NCBI GenBank assembly: GCA_027487865.1
Contig: JAIYCT010000007.1
Coordinates: 186,001-250,000, forward strand
Direction of reading: 5' to 3'
Length of the DNA: 64,000 nucleotides
DNA from: Microbacteriaceae bacterium
GTDB taxonomy: Bacteria; Actinomycetota; Actinomycetes; Actinomycetales; Microbacteriaceae
Under the pieces are notes generated by a model. That model did no database searches. It saw nothing but the letters and a program-made list of their open reading frames with translations, and was not told the origin of the DNA. The position numbers were made by a program, and so were the translations under genes. Shown here one piece after another: positions 1 to 8,502 of this stretch. The first letter of the stretch is position 1. The number at the start of each line of letters is the position of its first letter.

Positions 1-522
1 CGTGCCGCCCGTGATCTCAGGGTGAAAGGTTGCCCCAAAAAGGTTCCCTTGCCTAACAGCTACTGGTTCACCATTTAGAGAAGCAATCACTTCTGCTTTT
101 CCTACCGCCAAAATTCTAGGGGCTCGAATGAAGGCGACTCGCTCTGACTCCCCCGAGATCTCAACATCGGCTTCAAAGCTGTAACTCTGACCACCGTAGG
201 CATTTCGTGAGGACTCGATGTCTAACCCGCCGACGAATTCCTGACCTTCAGCAGCACCCTGAACTTTGTCGGAAAGCATAATCAACCCAGCGCAGGTCCC
301 AAGGGTGGGTTTGTGCTTCACTAACTCGCGAAGTGCTGGGAACAACCCAAAGCTCTTTGCGAGATTGGACATAGTCGTTGATTCGCCACCTGGAATAACC
401 AGAGCATCTACTTGGTCGAGTTCTTGGCTTCGCCTTACTGGCAAGACTTCCGCACCAAGCTTCTCTAGTAGAAGCTTGTGCTCTCGCCAGTCACCTTGAA
501 GCGCTAAGACGCCAACTAGCAA
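1..522 (-). CDS. pdxT: PdxT, glutaminase subunit of PLP synthase (3' end cut by window edge)
   Basis: This is the glutamine amidotransferase subunit of the pyridoxal 5'-phosphate synthase. It hydrolyses glutamine and passes ammonia to PdxS. The translation opens LLVGVLALQGDWRE, the usual PdxT N-terminus. It contains the nucleophile motif GTCAGLIML (bases near 270-300) and the catalytic FHPEITG His-x-Glu motif (bases 10-30). Only the last few codons should lie beyond the edge, because the HPE motif sits near the C-terminus in this family. The start is a TTG directly after the pdxS stop, so the two genes are translationally coupled. The frame is open from that TTG to base 1. Confidence 0.93.
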   Translation of the reverse strand, partial: MLVGVLALQGDWREHKLLLEKLGAEVLPVRRSQELDQVDALVIPGGESTTMSNLAKSFGLFPALRELVKHKPTLGTCAGLIMLSDKVQGAAEGQEFVGGLDIESSRNAYGGQSYSFEADVEISGESERVAFIRAPRILAVGKAEVIASLNGEPVAVRQGNLFGATFHPEITGGT

Positions 523-1413
523 CTACCAACCACGCTCGCTCAAGCGGTGAGGAGCCGGAAGGTCGTTCACGTTGATTCCAACCATTGCTTCGCCTAGGCC
601 ACGGCTAACCTCTGCGATCACCTTAGGGTCATCATAGAAAGTGGTTGCCTTCACAATTGCCGCGGCGCGAGCAGCTGGGTTGCCGCTCTTGAAGATTCCT
701 GATCCGACGAATACACCGTCAGCACCAAGCTGCATCATCATGGCGGCATCTGCTGGGGTTGCAACACCACCGGCTACGAAAAGCACTACTGGCAACTTGC
801 CAGTGTGGGCAACCTGCTTCACCAGTTGGTAAGGGGCCTGTAGCTCCTTAGCGGCAACATAGAGCTCGTCGTCGGTCTTAGCTGCAAGTGCACGCACCTC
901 AGACAAGATGGTGCGGATGTGCTTAGTTGCTTCGGATACGTCACCGGTGCCGGCCTCACCCTTCGAGCGAATCATGGAGGCGCCCTCGGTGATTCGTCTG
1001 AGTGCTTCACCCAGGTTGGTTGCACCACAGACGAACGGGGTCTTAAAGCCCCACTTATCGATGTGGTTCACGTAGTCGGCAGGGCTTAGCACCTCTGACT
1101 CGTCGATGTAGTCAACCTCTAGAGACTCAAGTACCTGCGCCTCGACGAAGTGACCAATGCGGGCCTTTGCCATAACTGGGATGGAGACGGTCTTGATGAT
1201 CTGGTCAATCAGGTCTGGGTCGCTCATACGAGCCACGCCGCCCTGCGCACGGATGTCAGCTGGTACTCGCTCGAGTGCCATTACCGCAACAGCACCGGCA
1301 TCCTCAGCGATCCTTGCCTGCTCTGCAGTTACGACGTCCATGATGACGCCGCCCTTGAGCATCTCTGCTAGGCCGCTTTTTACCAATGGGGTTGCATTTG
1401 ACTTATCCGACAT
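523..1413 (-). CDS. pdxS: PdxS, PLP synthase lyase subunit
   Basis: PdxS condenses ribose 5-phosphate, glyceraldehyde 3-phosphate and ammonia into pyridoxal 5'-phosphate (DXP-independent vitamin B6 route). The 296-residue length is normal. Visible family features are the N-terminal [15 protein letters not shown], the Schiff-base lysine segment [10 protein letters not shown], the phosphate-binding [11 protein letters not shown] loop and a second phosphate site [10 protein letters not shown]. It lies 9 bases after the HIT-family gene and is followed without a gap by pdxT. The order thrS-HIT-pdxS-pdxT on one strand suggests co-transcription and matches the related order in mycobacteria. Confidence 0.98.
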   Translation of the reverse strand: MSDKSNATPLVKSGLAEMLKGGVIMDVVTAEQARIAEDAGAVAVMALERVPADIRAQGGVARMSDPDLIDQIIKTVSIPVMAKARIGHFVEAQVLESLEVDYIDESEVLSPADYVNHIDKWGFKTPFVCGATNLGEALRRITEGASMIRSKGEAGTGDVSEATKHIRTILSEVRALAAKTDDELYVAAKELQAPYQLVKQVAHTGKLPVVLFVAGGVATPADAAMMMQLGADGVFVGSGIFKSGNPAARAAAIVKATTFYDDPKVIAEVSRGLGEAMVGINVNDLPAPHRLSERGW

Positions 1414-1422
1414 ATCTCAATC

Positions 1423-1956
1423 CTATTTCTCGGTTGCCCAGTTGTTAGCAATTGTTTCTCTTACATCACTTAGAAGCCTTGGCATTGCCTTGGTCTTAGC
1501 GATGATCGGGAAGAAGTTTGAATCGTGGCTCCAGCGCGGAACAATGTGCTGATGAAGGTGGCCTGCGATACCTGCGCCAGCAACCTCGCCTTGATTCATC
1601 CCGATGTTAAACCCGTGAGTGCCAGAAACCTTCCTTAGAGTTCGTATGGCTTGCTGGGTAAGCAACGCAATCTCTGCAATTTCCTCGTCAGTAGCCGCGT
1701 CATAGGTGTCAACGTGACGATATGGGCAGACCAGCAAGTGACCCGAGTTGTAAGGGAAAAGGTTTAGCAGAACAAAACAAGTCTTCCCACGCAAAACAAT
1801 CAAAGCGTCCTCGTCGGACTTGCCGGGCCCTAGGCAGAACGGGCATTCATCGTCCGGTGGCTGTTGACCGGTCTGCAAGTAGATCAGACGATGCGGAGTC
1901 CACAACCGCTGAAAGTCGTCCTGCAGCGAGGACATTGACTCTAGAAAGTCGCTCAT
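1423..1956 (-). CDS. HIT-family protein, Ap4A phosphorylase-like
   Basis: This 177-residue protein has the histidine-triad motif GHLHQHIVPRW near residue 125 and an N-terminal CPFC segment at about residues 38-41. That combination is typical of actinobacterial HIT proteins such as Mycobacterium Rv2613c, which phosphorolyses diadenosine tetraphosphate. The HxHxH residues bind the nucleotide phosphate and supply the catalytic histidine. Its start codon overlaps the thrS stop by one base (TAATG), so translation is probably coupled. Ap4A is made as a by-product by aminoacyl-tRNA synthetases, so sitting beside thrS makes biochemical sense. The exact nucleotide substrate is inferred from the family. 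Confidence 0.88.
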   Translation of the reverse strand: MSDFLESMSSLQDDFQRLWTPHRLIYLQTGQQPPDDECPFCLGPGKSDEDALIVLRGKTCFVLLNLFPYNSGHLLVCPYRHVDTYDAATDEEIAEIALLTQQAIRTLRKVSGTHGFNIGMNQGEVAGAGIAGHLHQHIVPRWSHDSNFFPIIAKTKAMPRLLSDVRETIANNWATEK

Positions 1957-3941
1957 TAGACCTGCGTCTTAGATTCGATGGCGTTCAGGATCAAAGCAAG
2001 TGCTTGCTCCTTTGAAAGGTCATTCTCCTGCGATCCGTCACGGTATCGGAAGCTGAAAGTTCCATTCTCAGCATCGCGGCCGCCGGCTAGCAAAATGAAC
2101 GGAACCTTCGCCAAAGTGTGGTCTCGGATCTTCTTCTGCATGCGGTTGTCTGAACGATCGACCTCAGCACGAACACCTAGAGCCCGAAGCTCCTGAGCGA
2201 AGTCATCAAGGTAATCGGCAAACTCGTCTGCAACCGGAACGCCGACTACCTGAACTGGCGCCAACCACGGTGGGAAGTGTCCTGCATAGTGCTCAGTCAG
2301 CACACCGAAGAATCTTTCAATCGAACCAAACAGAGCGCGATGAATCATGATAGGGCGGTGGCGATCTCCGTCTGCAGCCACATACTCAAGGTCAAAACGC
2401 TCGGGCAGGTTGAAGTCGAGCTGAATGGTTGACATCTGCCAGGTGCGACCAATCGCATCTCTAGCTTGAACCGAAATCTTGGGTCCGTAGAAAGCCGCTC
2501 CACCAGGATCTGGAACCAAGGCAAGACCGGACTTTTCAGCCACCTGAGCCAAAGTTGAGGTTGCTCGATCCCAAAGCTCATCAGAACCGACGAACTTAGG
2601 GTTCTCAGGGTCTCTGGTTGAAAGTTCCAGGTAGAAATCATTCAAGCCGTAGTCACGAAGTAGCCCCAACACAAAGTCAAGGACCTTCGTGAGTTCAGTT
2701 TCTAGTTGCTCATTGGTGACAAAAAGGTGGGCGTCGTCTTGGGTCATGCCTCGAACACGAGTCAGACCGTGAAGCACACCCGACTTTTCATAGCGGTAGA
2801 CCGAACCAAACTCGAACATTCTTAGAGGTAGCTCGCGGTAGCTTCTCGAGCGGGAGCGGAAGATCAATATGTGGAAAGGGCAGTTCATGGGCTTTAGGTA
2901 GTAGTCCTGGCCTTGCTTGCGCAAAACCCCATCCTCGCCATATTCCGCGTCCAGCTTCATAGCAGGGAACATGCCATCCGAATACCACTGCAGGTGACCG
3001 GAAATCTCAAACAGATTTCCCTTGGTGATGTGCGGAGAGTAAACAAACTCGTAGCCTGCTTCTTCGTGGCGCTTACGGCTGTAGTCCTCCATGACGCGAC
3101 GGATTACGCCACCCTTTGGGTGAAATACCGCTAGACCCGAGCCAATCTCATCCGGGAAGCTGAAAAGATCAAGCTCGACTCCTAGCTTGCGGTGGTCGCG
3201 ACGTGCCGCTTCCTCTAAGCGCTCAAGGTGTGCATTGTGCTGTTCCTGGGTAGGCCATGCGGTTCCATAAATTCTCTGCAGCTGCTTGTTGTTCTCATTG
3301 CCGCGCCAGTAGGCCGCTGCAGAGCGTGTTAGCGAGAAACCCTTACCGATGGTTCTGGTGTTTGGCAGGTGAGGTCCGCGGCAGAGGTCACGCCATGCAA
3401 CAGTGCCATCCGGATTGAGGTTCTCGTATACCGAAAGTCCGCCCTCACCAACCTCGGCAGAACCTTCACCTACGTCCGAGCTCTTTAGGCCAATCAGCTC
3501 AAGCTTGTAGGGCTCGTCCTTCATAAGCAGCTTGGCTTCATCATCGGAAACTTCACGACGAACAAAGCGCTGTGACTTACCGACAAGTTCCTTCATACGC
3601 TTTTCGATGCGCTTGAGGTCCTCGGGCTTGAATGCCTCAGTTACATCGAAGTCGAAGTAGAAACCGTCTTTGATCGGTGGCCCAATGCCAAGGGTTGCGG
3701 GATCAAAAATCTCTTGGACAGCCTGGGCCATCACGTGGGCTGTGGAGTGACGAAGAATCGAGAGGCCGTCATCAGAGGCAATGTCTATACCCTCAACGAC
3801 ATCAGACTCTCTTAGCTTGTAGCTAAGGTCTCTCAGTTCGCCGTTCACCCTAAGGGCGATGATGGAGCGATCCTCGAATAGTCCAAAGCCATCCGCTCCC
3901 TCACTTACCTGGTGAGTTTTGCCTGCAAGTTCGATGTTCAC
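1956..3941 (-). CDS. thrS: Threonyl-tRNA synthetase
   Basis: ThrRS charges tRNA-Thr and edits mis-charged serine. The 661-residue protein has an N-terminal TGS domain (about 1-60) and an editing domain with [12 protein letters not shown] and CRGPHLPNT. The class II catalytic core carries the zinc-binding MNCPFH segment and motif 3, [15 protein letters not shown]. The C-terminal anticodon-binding domain starts near [14 protein letters not shown]. It heads a likely four-gene operon with the HIT gene, pdxS and pdxT. Only 78 bases separate it from the divergent VIT gene, too little for a T-box leader. A TTAGGAGC Shine-Dalgarno precedes the GTG start. Confidence 0.98.
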   Translation of the reverse strand: MNIELAGKTHQVSEGADGFGLFEDRSIIALRVNGELRDLSYKLRESDVVEGIDIASDDGLSILRHSTAHVMAQAVQEIFDPATLGIGPPIKDGFYFDFDVTEAFKPEDLKRIEKRMKELVGKSQRFVRREVSDDEAKLLMKDEPYKLELIGLKSSDVGEGSAEVGEGGLSVYENLNPDGTVAWRDLCRGPHLPNTRTIGKGFSLTRSAAAYWRGNENNKQLQRIYGTAWPTQEQHNAHLERLEEAARRDHRKLGVELDLFSFPDEIGSGLAVFHPKGGVIRRVMEDYSRKRHEEAGYEFVYSPHITKGNLFEISGHLQWYSDGMFPAMKLDAEYGEDGVLRKQGQDYYLKPMNCPFHILIFRSRSRSYRELPLRMFEFGSVYRYEKSGVLHGLTRVRGMTQDDAHLFVTNEQLETELTKVLDFVLGLLRDYGLNDFYLELSTRDPENPKFVGSDELWDRATSTLAQVAEKSGLALVPDPGGAAFYGPKISVQARDAIGRTWQMSTIQLDFNLPERFDLEYVAADGDRHRPIMIHRALFGSIERFFGVLTEHYAGHFPPWLAPVQVVGVPVADEFADYLDDFAQELRALGVRAEVDRSDNRMQKKIRDHTLAKVPFILLAGGRDAENGTFSFRYRDGSQENDLSKEQALALILNAIESKTQV

Positions 3942-4019
3942 ACTCGCTCCTAACTCGGCAATTCTAATCGCTATCGGTCAGGCGTGCCTTACTAGACAGC
4001 TAGTCAAAATTGCCGTTGA

Positions 4020-4562
4020 ATGCAAATCATGGAAGCAGCTACTCGCGCACTAGAAAAGAAACTCAACTGGCTCAGAGCCGCTGTGCTTGGCGCAAATGAC
4101 GGCATTGTGTCGGTTGCAGGTGTTGTTATCGGTGTTGCAAGTGCCGGTGCTGACAAAGGGAACATCCTGCTTGCAGGCGTTGCAGCCGTAGTTGCTGGAG
4201 CACTCTCAATGGGTGGTGGCGAGTACACCTCCGTTAGCGCACAGAAGGACGCAGAACTCGCACACGGTAAGAACCCCAAAAATACTGGCGCTAACCCGTG
4301 GGCAGCCGCCCTCAGCTCATTCATCGCCTTTACGGTAGGAGCAGTTTTGCCTTTGCTAGCAATTCTTGGTCCCTGGGATAACTACCGGGTAGAGGTGACA
4401 AGTGCAGCGGTTGTCAGCGCTTTGGCGATAACTGGATTCTGGGCTGCCAAAGTAGGCAACGCTCCAGTTGGAAAAAGCGTGTTGCGAAACGTTCTGGTTT
4501 CTGTCGTGACAGTCGGACTTTCTTACCTAATCGGTTCGATTCTGGGTGTAACTGTTCTCTAG
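4020..4562 (+). CDS. VIT1/CCC1-family Fe2+/Mn2+ transporter, short form
   Basis: This integral membrane protein of the vacuolar-iron-transporter family probably exports or sequesters Fe2+ or Mn2+. I see five hydrophobic segments in 180 residues. The family signatures AVLGANDGIVS in TM1 and ALSMGGGEYTSVSAQ at the end of TM2 are intact. Bacterial relatives usually run about 230 residues, with a cytoplasmic three-helix metal-binding region after TM2. Here QKDAELAHGKNPKNTGANPW joins TM2 directly to TM3, so that region is missing. The ATG has no clear Shine-Dalgarno; an ATG at 4029 is an alternative and the message may be leaderless. The gene ends 18 bases before mqo, suggesting co-transcription. 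Confidence 0.9.
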   Translation: MQIMEAATRALEKKLNWLRAAVLGANDGIVSVAGVVIGVASAGADKGNILLAGVAAVVAGALSMGGGEYTSVSAQKDAELAHGKNPKNTGANPWAAALSSFIAFTVGAVLPLLAILGPWDNYRVEVTSAAVVSALAITGFWAAKVGNAPVGKSVLRNVLVSVVTVGLSYLIGSILGVTVL

Positions 4563-4580
4563 GTAAGTTACCCTTTTAGA

Positions 4581-6050
4581 GTGTCAAATTCGGAGCATTA
4601 CGACCTAGCCCTTGTCGGTGGCGGCATCATGTCCGCAACCCTTGGCACTTTGATCAAGTTGGTGAACCCAAAGGCAAAAATCGTTCTTTTTGAGAGACTT
4701 GACCAGGTCGCCCTTGAGAGTTCAAACCCTTGGAACAATGCCGGAACCGGACACGCAGCGCTGTGCGAACTGAACTACATGCCGGACAGTAAAGATGGCT
4801 CCCTTCCGGATCCAACCAAAGCAATCGACATCAACGAGCAATTTCAGGTGTCTAGGCAGTTCTGGGCATCACTTGTTGAGCAGGGCATTCTCTCTGCCTC
4901 CGAGACCTTCATCCGCACCGTTCCGCACATGACCTTTGTCCGCGGCGATAAAGATGTCGACTACCTAGCTAGACGTTTTGAAGCTCTGAAGACCCAGCCG
5001 CTATTCGCTGGAATTCAATTCAGCAAAGACCCGAAGCAAATCGCCAAGTGGTCTCCGCTGATTATCGAGGGACGCGCTCAGGAGTCAATTGCCGCGACCT
5101 TTATTGACCAGGGCACTGACGTCGACTACGGGGCAATAACTCAGCAGTTGATCAACTGGCTCTCTAAGAAGTCGGTACAGATTGAAACCGGCGTTGAGGT
5201 AAAGAATCTTTACCAGTACCAAGATGGTTCGTGGCAGCTCTCTCTCGGCGGCGAGAACTATCAAAGAATCGTCCGTGCCGACAAGGTGTTCGTAGGTGCA
5301 GGTGGATGGGCCCTAACACTGTTGCAGCGCTCTGGAATACCTGAGATCGATGGATACGGAACCTTCCCGGTTTCAGGGCACTTCCTAAGAACCGATAACC
5401 CGGAAATTGTTACGCGGCACCAAGCCAAGGTCTACAGCCAGGCTCAGGTTGGCGCTCCCCCAATGTCAGTGCCTCATTTAGACACCAGGGTTGTTGATGG
5501 CAAGGCATCGCTGCTGTTTGGTCCATTCGCTGGACTCAACCCCAAATTCCTAAAGCACGGTTCAATCTTGGATCTGCCGCTATCGCTTAGACCAAAGAAC
5601 CTGATTCCGTACCTGAGCGTTGCTCTTAGGAACTTTGACCTGGTTACCTACCTCATAAAAGAGGTCACTAAATCGCGTAAGCAAAAGATCGAGGGACTAC
5701 GTGAGTTCATTCCCGGGGCCAAGTCAGAGGATTGGGTCCTATACGAAGCTGGACAACGTGCTCAGGTAATCAAGCCTGCAAAACGTGGCGGCACATTGCA
5801 GTTTGGGACCGAGGTGATTTCTTCCAAGGATGGCTCGATTTCGGGCCTCCTCGGAGCTTCCCCTGGTGCGTCGGTAGCCGTCTCGGTAATGCTCGATGTA
5901 ATTGAAAAGATGTACCCGAAGGAGTCGACCGGTTGGTTTGAAACTCTGAAAAAGACGATCCCGGGACTTGGCAAGAAGCTGAACTCCGATCCGAAACTCG
6001 CCAAGCAGGTCCTAGCCGACACCGCAAGAGCTCTCAAGCTGAGGGCCTAA
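4581..6050 (+). CDS. mqo: Malate:quinone oxidoreductase
   Basis: Mqo is a peripheral membrane flavoprotein that oxidises malate to oxaloacetate and passes electrons to quinone. It replaces or supplements malate dehydrogenase in the TCA cycle. The 489-residue length is normal. The N-terminal FAD-binding dinucleotide fold reads LALVGGGIMSATLGTL, followed by the family segment ESSNPWNNAGTGHAALCELNY. The C-terminal SGLLGASPGASVAVSVM is also typical. Translation starts at a GTG (MSNSEHYD) 18 bases after the VIT gene. Transcription ends at the strong hairpin just downstream. Confidence 0.97.
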   Translation: MSNSEHYDLALVGGGIMSATLGTLIKLVNPKAKIVLFERLDQVALESSNPWNNAGTGHAALCELNYMPDSKDGSLPDPTKAIDINEQFQVSRQFWASLVEQGILSASETFIRTVPHMTFVRGDKDVDYLARRFEALKTQPLFAGIQFSKDPKQIAKWSPLIIEGRAQESIAATFIDQGTDVDYGAITQQLINWLSKKSVQIETGVEVKNLYQYQDGSWQLSLGGENYQRIVRADKVFVGAGGWALTLLQRSGIPEIDGYGTFPVSGHFLRTDNPEIVTRHQAKVYSQAQVGAPPMSVPHLDTRVVDGKASLLFGPFAGLNPKFLKHGSILDLPLSLRPKNLIPYLSVALRNFDLVTYLIKEVTKSRKQKIEGLREFIPGAKSEDWVLYEAGQRAQVIKPAKRGGTLQFGTEVISSKDGSISGLLGASPGASVAVSVMLDVIEKMYPKESTGWFETLKKTIPGLGKKLNSDPKLAKQVLADTARALKLRA

Positions 6051-6059
6051 AGGTCAATT

Positions 6060-6101
6060 AAAAGCAAAGCGGGGGTGGTTGCCCACCCCCGCTTTGCTTT
6101 T
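6060..6101. terminator. Bidirectional rho-independent terminator between mqo and the 5'-nucleotidase gene
   Basis: A perfect 19-base inverted repeat (left arm 6060-6078, right arm 6083-6101) flanks the tetraloop TTGC. The outer ends are A4 and T4, so the hairpin has a U-tract in either direction. It lies in the gap between two convergent genes and can stop both transcripts. Confidence 0.93.
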
Positions 6102-6103
6102 GC

Positions 6104-8050
6104 CTACTTGATGACTGTGATACGTCCGTCAGTCTTCATAACGGTGACCTTACCAGCCGCTAGGTCCGCACGCAGTGCCTCAACTACGACATCAGCGTCA
6201 CGATCACGGATTTGGAGCTTCGGGATACTGAACTGGGTGTAACCGTCGCCACCGTAACCGATGAAGTCAAGTGTTGCGATGGTGTAGACCGTGGAGTCCT
6301 TAGCAATGGCGGTTCCGTTGGTTAGGGTAACCACGGTGATGCGCTCACCCTTTGGCTTAGTAACATCAGCGGTGAACTTCATACCTGCAACCTGGGGCCA
6401 TCTTCCGTCGGCTGGGTAGTTGCTCACACCATTCTCCAGCGCTAACCAAAGCTGGGCTCCAGTGATGGTTGTGGTTGCGTAGTTGTTCCCGAATGGGTTC
6501 ACGGTGTAGGCGTCACCTAGGACAACATCCCATGGCCCGGTTACGCTCGCACTTGATGTTGGACGGCGAAGTGTGGTGTCTGCCGGTAGGTAGGTGGTAG
6601 CTGGGAAGGTGTCGCGAATTCCACCACCGTTTAGCAGTACCAGATCAGTCTTGTACTTCGACTTCACATAGTCTGCAAGCCAGGATCCAAACGCCTGCTC
6701 TCCGCTTCGCTCAACAGCTGGGGAGCCACCGCGAGGAGTGCGATCTGCAACGGTACCAATCTTCACGTCCATCTTTGCAGTGAGCTGAGCCTTGTAGCCG
6801 GCAACCATTGCGGTCGCAGCTGCATCACGCTGAACAGTTAGAACCGATGCTCGGGTCACGTGCTCAACCGAAGAACCGATGACTTTGTTTGCCTTTGTGT
6901 CGACGCAGAGTTGTGTTCTGGTGTATTCGGCGCCAGAGTTCTTGGTCTGAGCCACAGTGACACCATTTACAACCGCGTTGTAGGTCAGGTGAGAGTGACC
7001 ACCGTAGATTGCAGCTAGGCCCTTTAGCGACTTGGCATAGTCAACTAGCGGGCCAGTTGCCTTGCCCTCTAAGAACTGACTGAATCCCTCGTGGATAAGA
7101 CCAACCACTACGTCAGCGCCAGCCTTCTTAGCTGCGTCGATAGCGGTTTGAATCTTTGCTGGGGAGGCCTGGATTTCGATCTCTTGGACCTTGCCACCAA
7201 CGGTGAAGTTGAGGTTACCTGGGAACACCTGCTCCTTGGTCTGAGCAGTGTTGACGCCGATAACTCCAACCTTTACGCCACCCTTAGTGATGATGCTGAA
7301 GGTTTTAGCACTTTTCGCTGCTGTTGGCTTTAGACCGGCTAGCGAAGAATAGTTGCTTCCAATCCACTGGAAGTTTGAGTTGACCATCATCTTGCGAAGG
7401 TGCTCTAGGCTGCGGTCGTGCTCGTGGTTTCCAAAACCTGCAACGTCAAGCTTCATCGCGTTTAGGGTTTCGATGGTTGGGAGTTCTTCGAACTGAGAGG
7501 AGATCGGCGGAGCAGCACCGAAGTTATCTCCAGAGGTCATAGCGATTGTTGCCGGAACAACGATGCGCTCGAGGGCAAATTGACCTGCGAGGCCATCGGC
7601 ACCGAAGAGCGAAGTAGTTCCCTCGAGAGCACCGTGGAAGTCAGAAAGCTGCAGCAGCTGCACTGACTTCAGATTGCTCGAAGCCTTTGACTTGGGAGTT
7701 GCAGGAACTCCAAAGAAGTTGGAAGCTGACAGTCCGTACTCGTTGACAGCCTGGACCTTGACGTCCACGTCTGTCATGGAGAGTACCGGCATGACCGCTG
7801 AGGTCTTTGATGCAGGAACCATGATCGGGCAGGAACCGGGTCCACCACTGATTATGTAGTGAGACACCTTTGGAAGAGCGGTGACTGGCTTCCATGACAC
7901 CTTGACGCCTCCAACAGCTGGCACGACGTCAACAACTTCTGGGGCTGCTGGGGAGGCGTAGGTGTTCGCCTGCGAAGGGGCTTGAGCCACTCCGAAAGTC
8001 AGCGCTAGCGCTGCAACGATGCTAACAATCTTGCGGGATATGGTTTTCAT
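6104..8050 (-). CDS. Secreted 5'-nucleotidase/UshA-family phosphoesterase with N-terminal FN3-like domain
   Basis: This 648-residue exported protein probably hydrolyses extracellular nucleotides to release nucleoside and phosphate. A Sec signal peptide is clear: MKTISRKI, a hydrophobic stretch, then AQAPSQA with cleavage near residue 28. Residues about 35-118 resemble a fibronectin type III domain (PEVVDVVPAVGGVKVSWKPV). The metallophosphoesterase domain follows, with LQLSDFHGALEG, GNHEHDRS, GLIHEGF and GGHSH metal motifs. The C-terminal substrate-binding domain contains VLLNGGGIRDTF and GYGGDGYTQF. No sortase motif or C-terminal membrane anchor is visible, so it is probably released. It is monocistronic and ends at the shared terminator. 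Confidence 0.93.
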   Translation of the reverse strand: MKTISRKIVSIVAALALTFGVAQAPSQANTYASPAAPEVVDVVPAVGGVKVSWKPVTALPKVSHYIISGGPGSCPIMVPASKTSAVMPVLSMTDVDVKVQAVNEYGLSASNFFGVPATPKSKASSNLKSVQLLQLSDFHGALEGTTSLFGADGLAGQFALERIVVPATIAMTSGDNFGAAPPISSQFEELPTIETLNAMKLDVAGFGNHEHDRSLEHLRKMMVNSNFQWIGSNYSSLAGLKPTAAKSAKTFSIITKGGVKVGVIGVNTAQTKEQVFPGNLNFTVGGKVQEIEIQASPAKIQTAIDAAKKAGADVVVGLIHEGFSQFLEGKATGPLVDYAKSLKGLAAIYGGHSHLTYNAVVNGVTVAQTKNSGAEYTRTQLCVDTKANKVIGSSVEHVTRASVLTVQRDAAATAMVAGYKAQLTAKMDVKIGTVADRTPRGGSPAVERSGEQAFGSWLADYVKSKYKTDLVLLNGGGIRDTFPATTYLPADTTLRRPTSSASVTGPWDVVLGDAYTVNPFGNNYATTTITGAQLWLALENGVSNYPADGRWPQVAGMKFTADVTKPKGERITVVTLTNGTAIAKDSTVYTIATLDFIGYGGDGYTQFSIPKLQIRDRDADVVVEALRADLAAGKVTVMKTDGRITVIK

Positions 8051-8111
8051 GCCGAGAAACTAAAAGTTTGAACTTAATTTCTCGTAAACGATTAGCGAAT
8101 GCCAAAAGAAT

Positions 8112-8186
8112 TGGTGGGCGATACTGGGTTCGAACCAGTGACCTCTTCCGTGTCAGGGAAGCGCGCTACCACTGCGCCAATCGCCC
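8112..8186 (-). tRNA. tRNA-Val(GAC)
   Basis: On the minus strand the sequence folds as a cloverleaf. Acceptor arms GGGCGAT and ATCGCCC pair, the anticodon stem-loop is CTTCC-CTGACAC-GGAAG (anticodon GAC), and the T-loop is GGTTCGAACC. The discriminator is A, and the terminal CCA is encoded (8112-8114). Confidence 0.96.
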
Positions 8187-8200
8187 GGGTTGTTGCTTCG

Positions 8201-8271
8201 AGGTGAAGACGGGATTCGAACCCGTGTACACGGCTTTGCAGGCCGCTGCCTCGCCTCTCGGCCACTTCACC
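8201..8271 (-). tRNA. tRNA-Cys(GCA)
   Basis: The minus-strand cloverleaf has acceptor arms GGTGAAG/CTTCACC and the anticodon loop CTGCAAA (anticodon GCA). The T-loop is GGTTCGAATCC. The discriminator base is U, as expected for tRNA-Cys. The CCA end is not encoded. It lies 14 bases upstream of tRNA-Val(GAC) in the direction of transcription. Confidence 0.96.
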
Positions 8272-8292
8272 GTCTGTACTTAGGTGCTAGAG

Positions 8293-8365
8293 AGCGGATG
8301 ACGAGACTCGAACTCGCGACCCCAACCTTGGCAAGGTTGTGCGCTACCAACTGCGCTACATCCGC
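8293..8365 (-). tRNA. tRNA-Gly(GCC)
   Basis: The minus-strand cloverleaf has acceptor arms GCGGATG/CATCCGC and the anticodon loop TTGCCAA within CAACC/GGTTG stems (anticodon GCC). The T-loop is GTTCGAGTC. CCA is not encoded. It is the first of three tandem tRNAs and probably shares one transcript with tRNA-Cys and tRNA-Val. Confidence 0.96.
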
Positions 8366-8456
8366 ACGCTCTGTGAACAGAACTAGGAAATTATGACACA
8401 AAAAGTCGTGCGGTGTGAAATCTTGCAGAACTTGATTAGCGATGATCCGGTCAGAA

Positions 8457-8489
8457 AGATACTCCCTCAGCGACGCTGAGGGAGTATCT
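8457..8489 (-). terminator. Rho-independent terminator of amt
   Basis: A 14-base perfect stem (8457-8470 with 8476-8489) closes a 5-base loop CGACG, 14 bases after the amt stop. In the minus direction the stem ends ...TATCTTTCTG, a short U-rich tail. It separates amt from the tRNA cluster. Confidence 0.85.
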
Positions 8490-8502
8490 GTGTTTCTGCT
8501 GA

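Noticed and set aside
3942-4019. Possible T-box or attenuator leader for thrS
   Set aside because: Only 78 bases are available, with no specifier loop or terminator hairpin.
8068-8396. Overlapping plus-strand open frames with 'RTSDLFRVREARYHC'-like peptides
   Set aside because: They are translations of the antisense strand of three tRNA genes, a common artefact.
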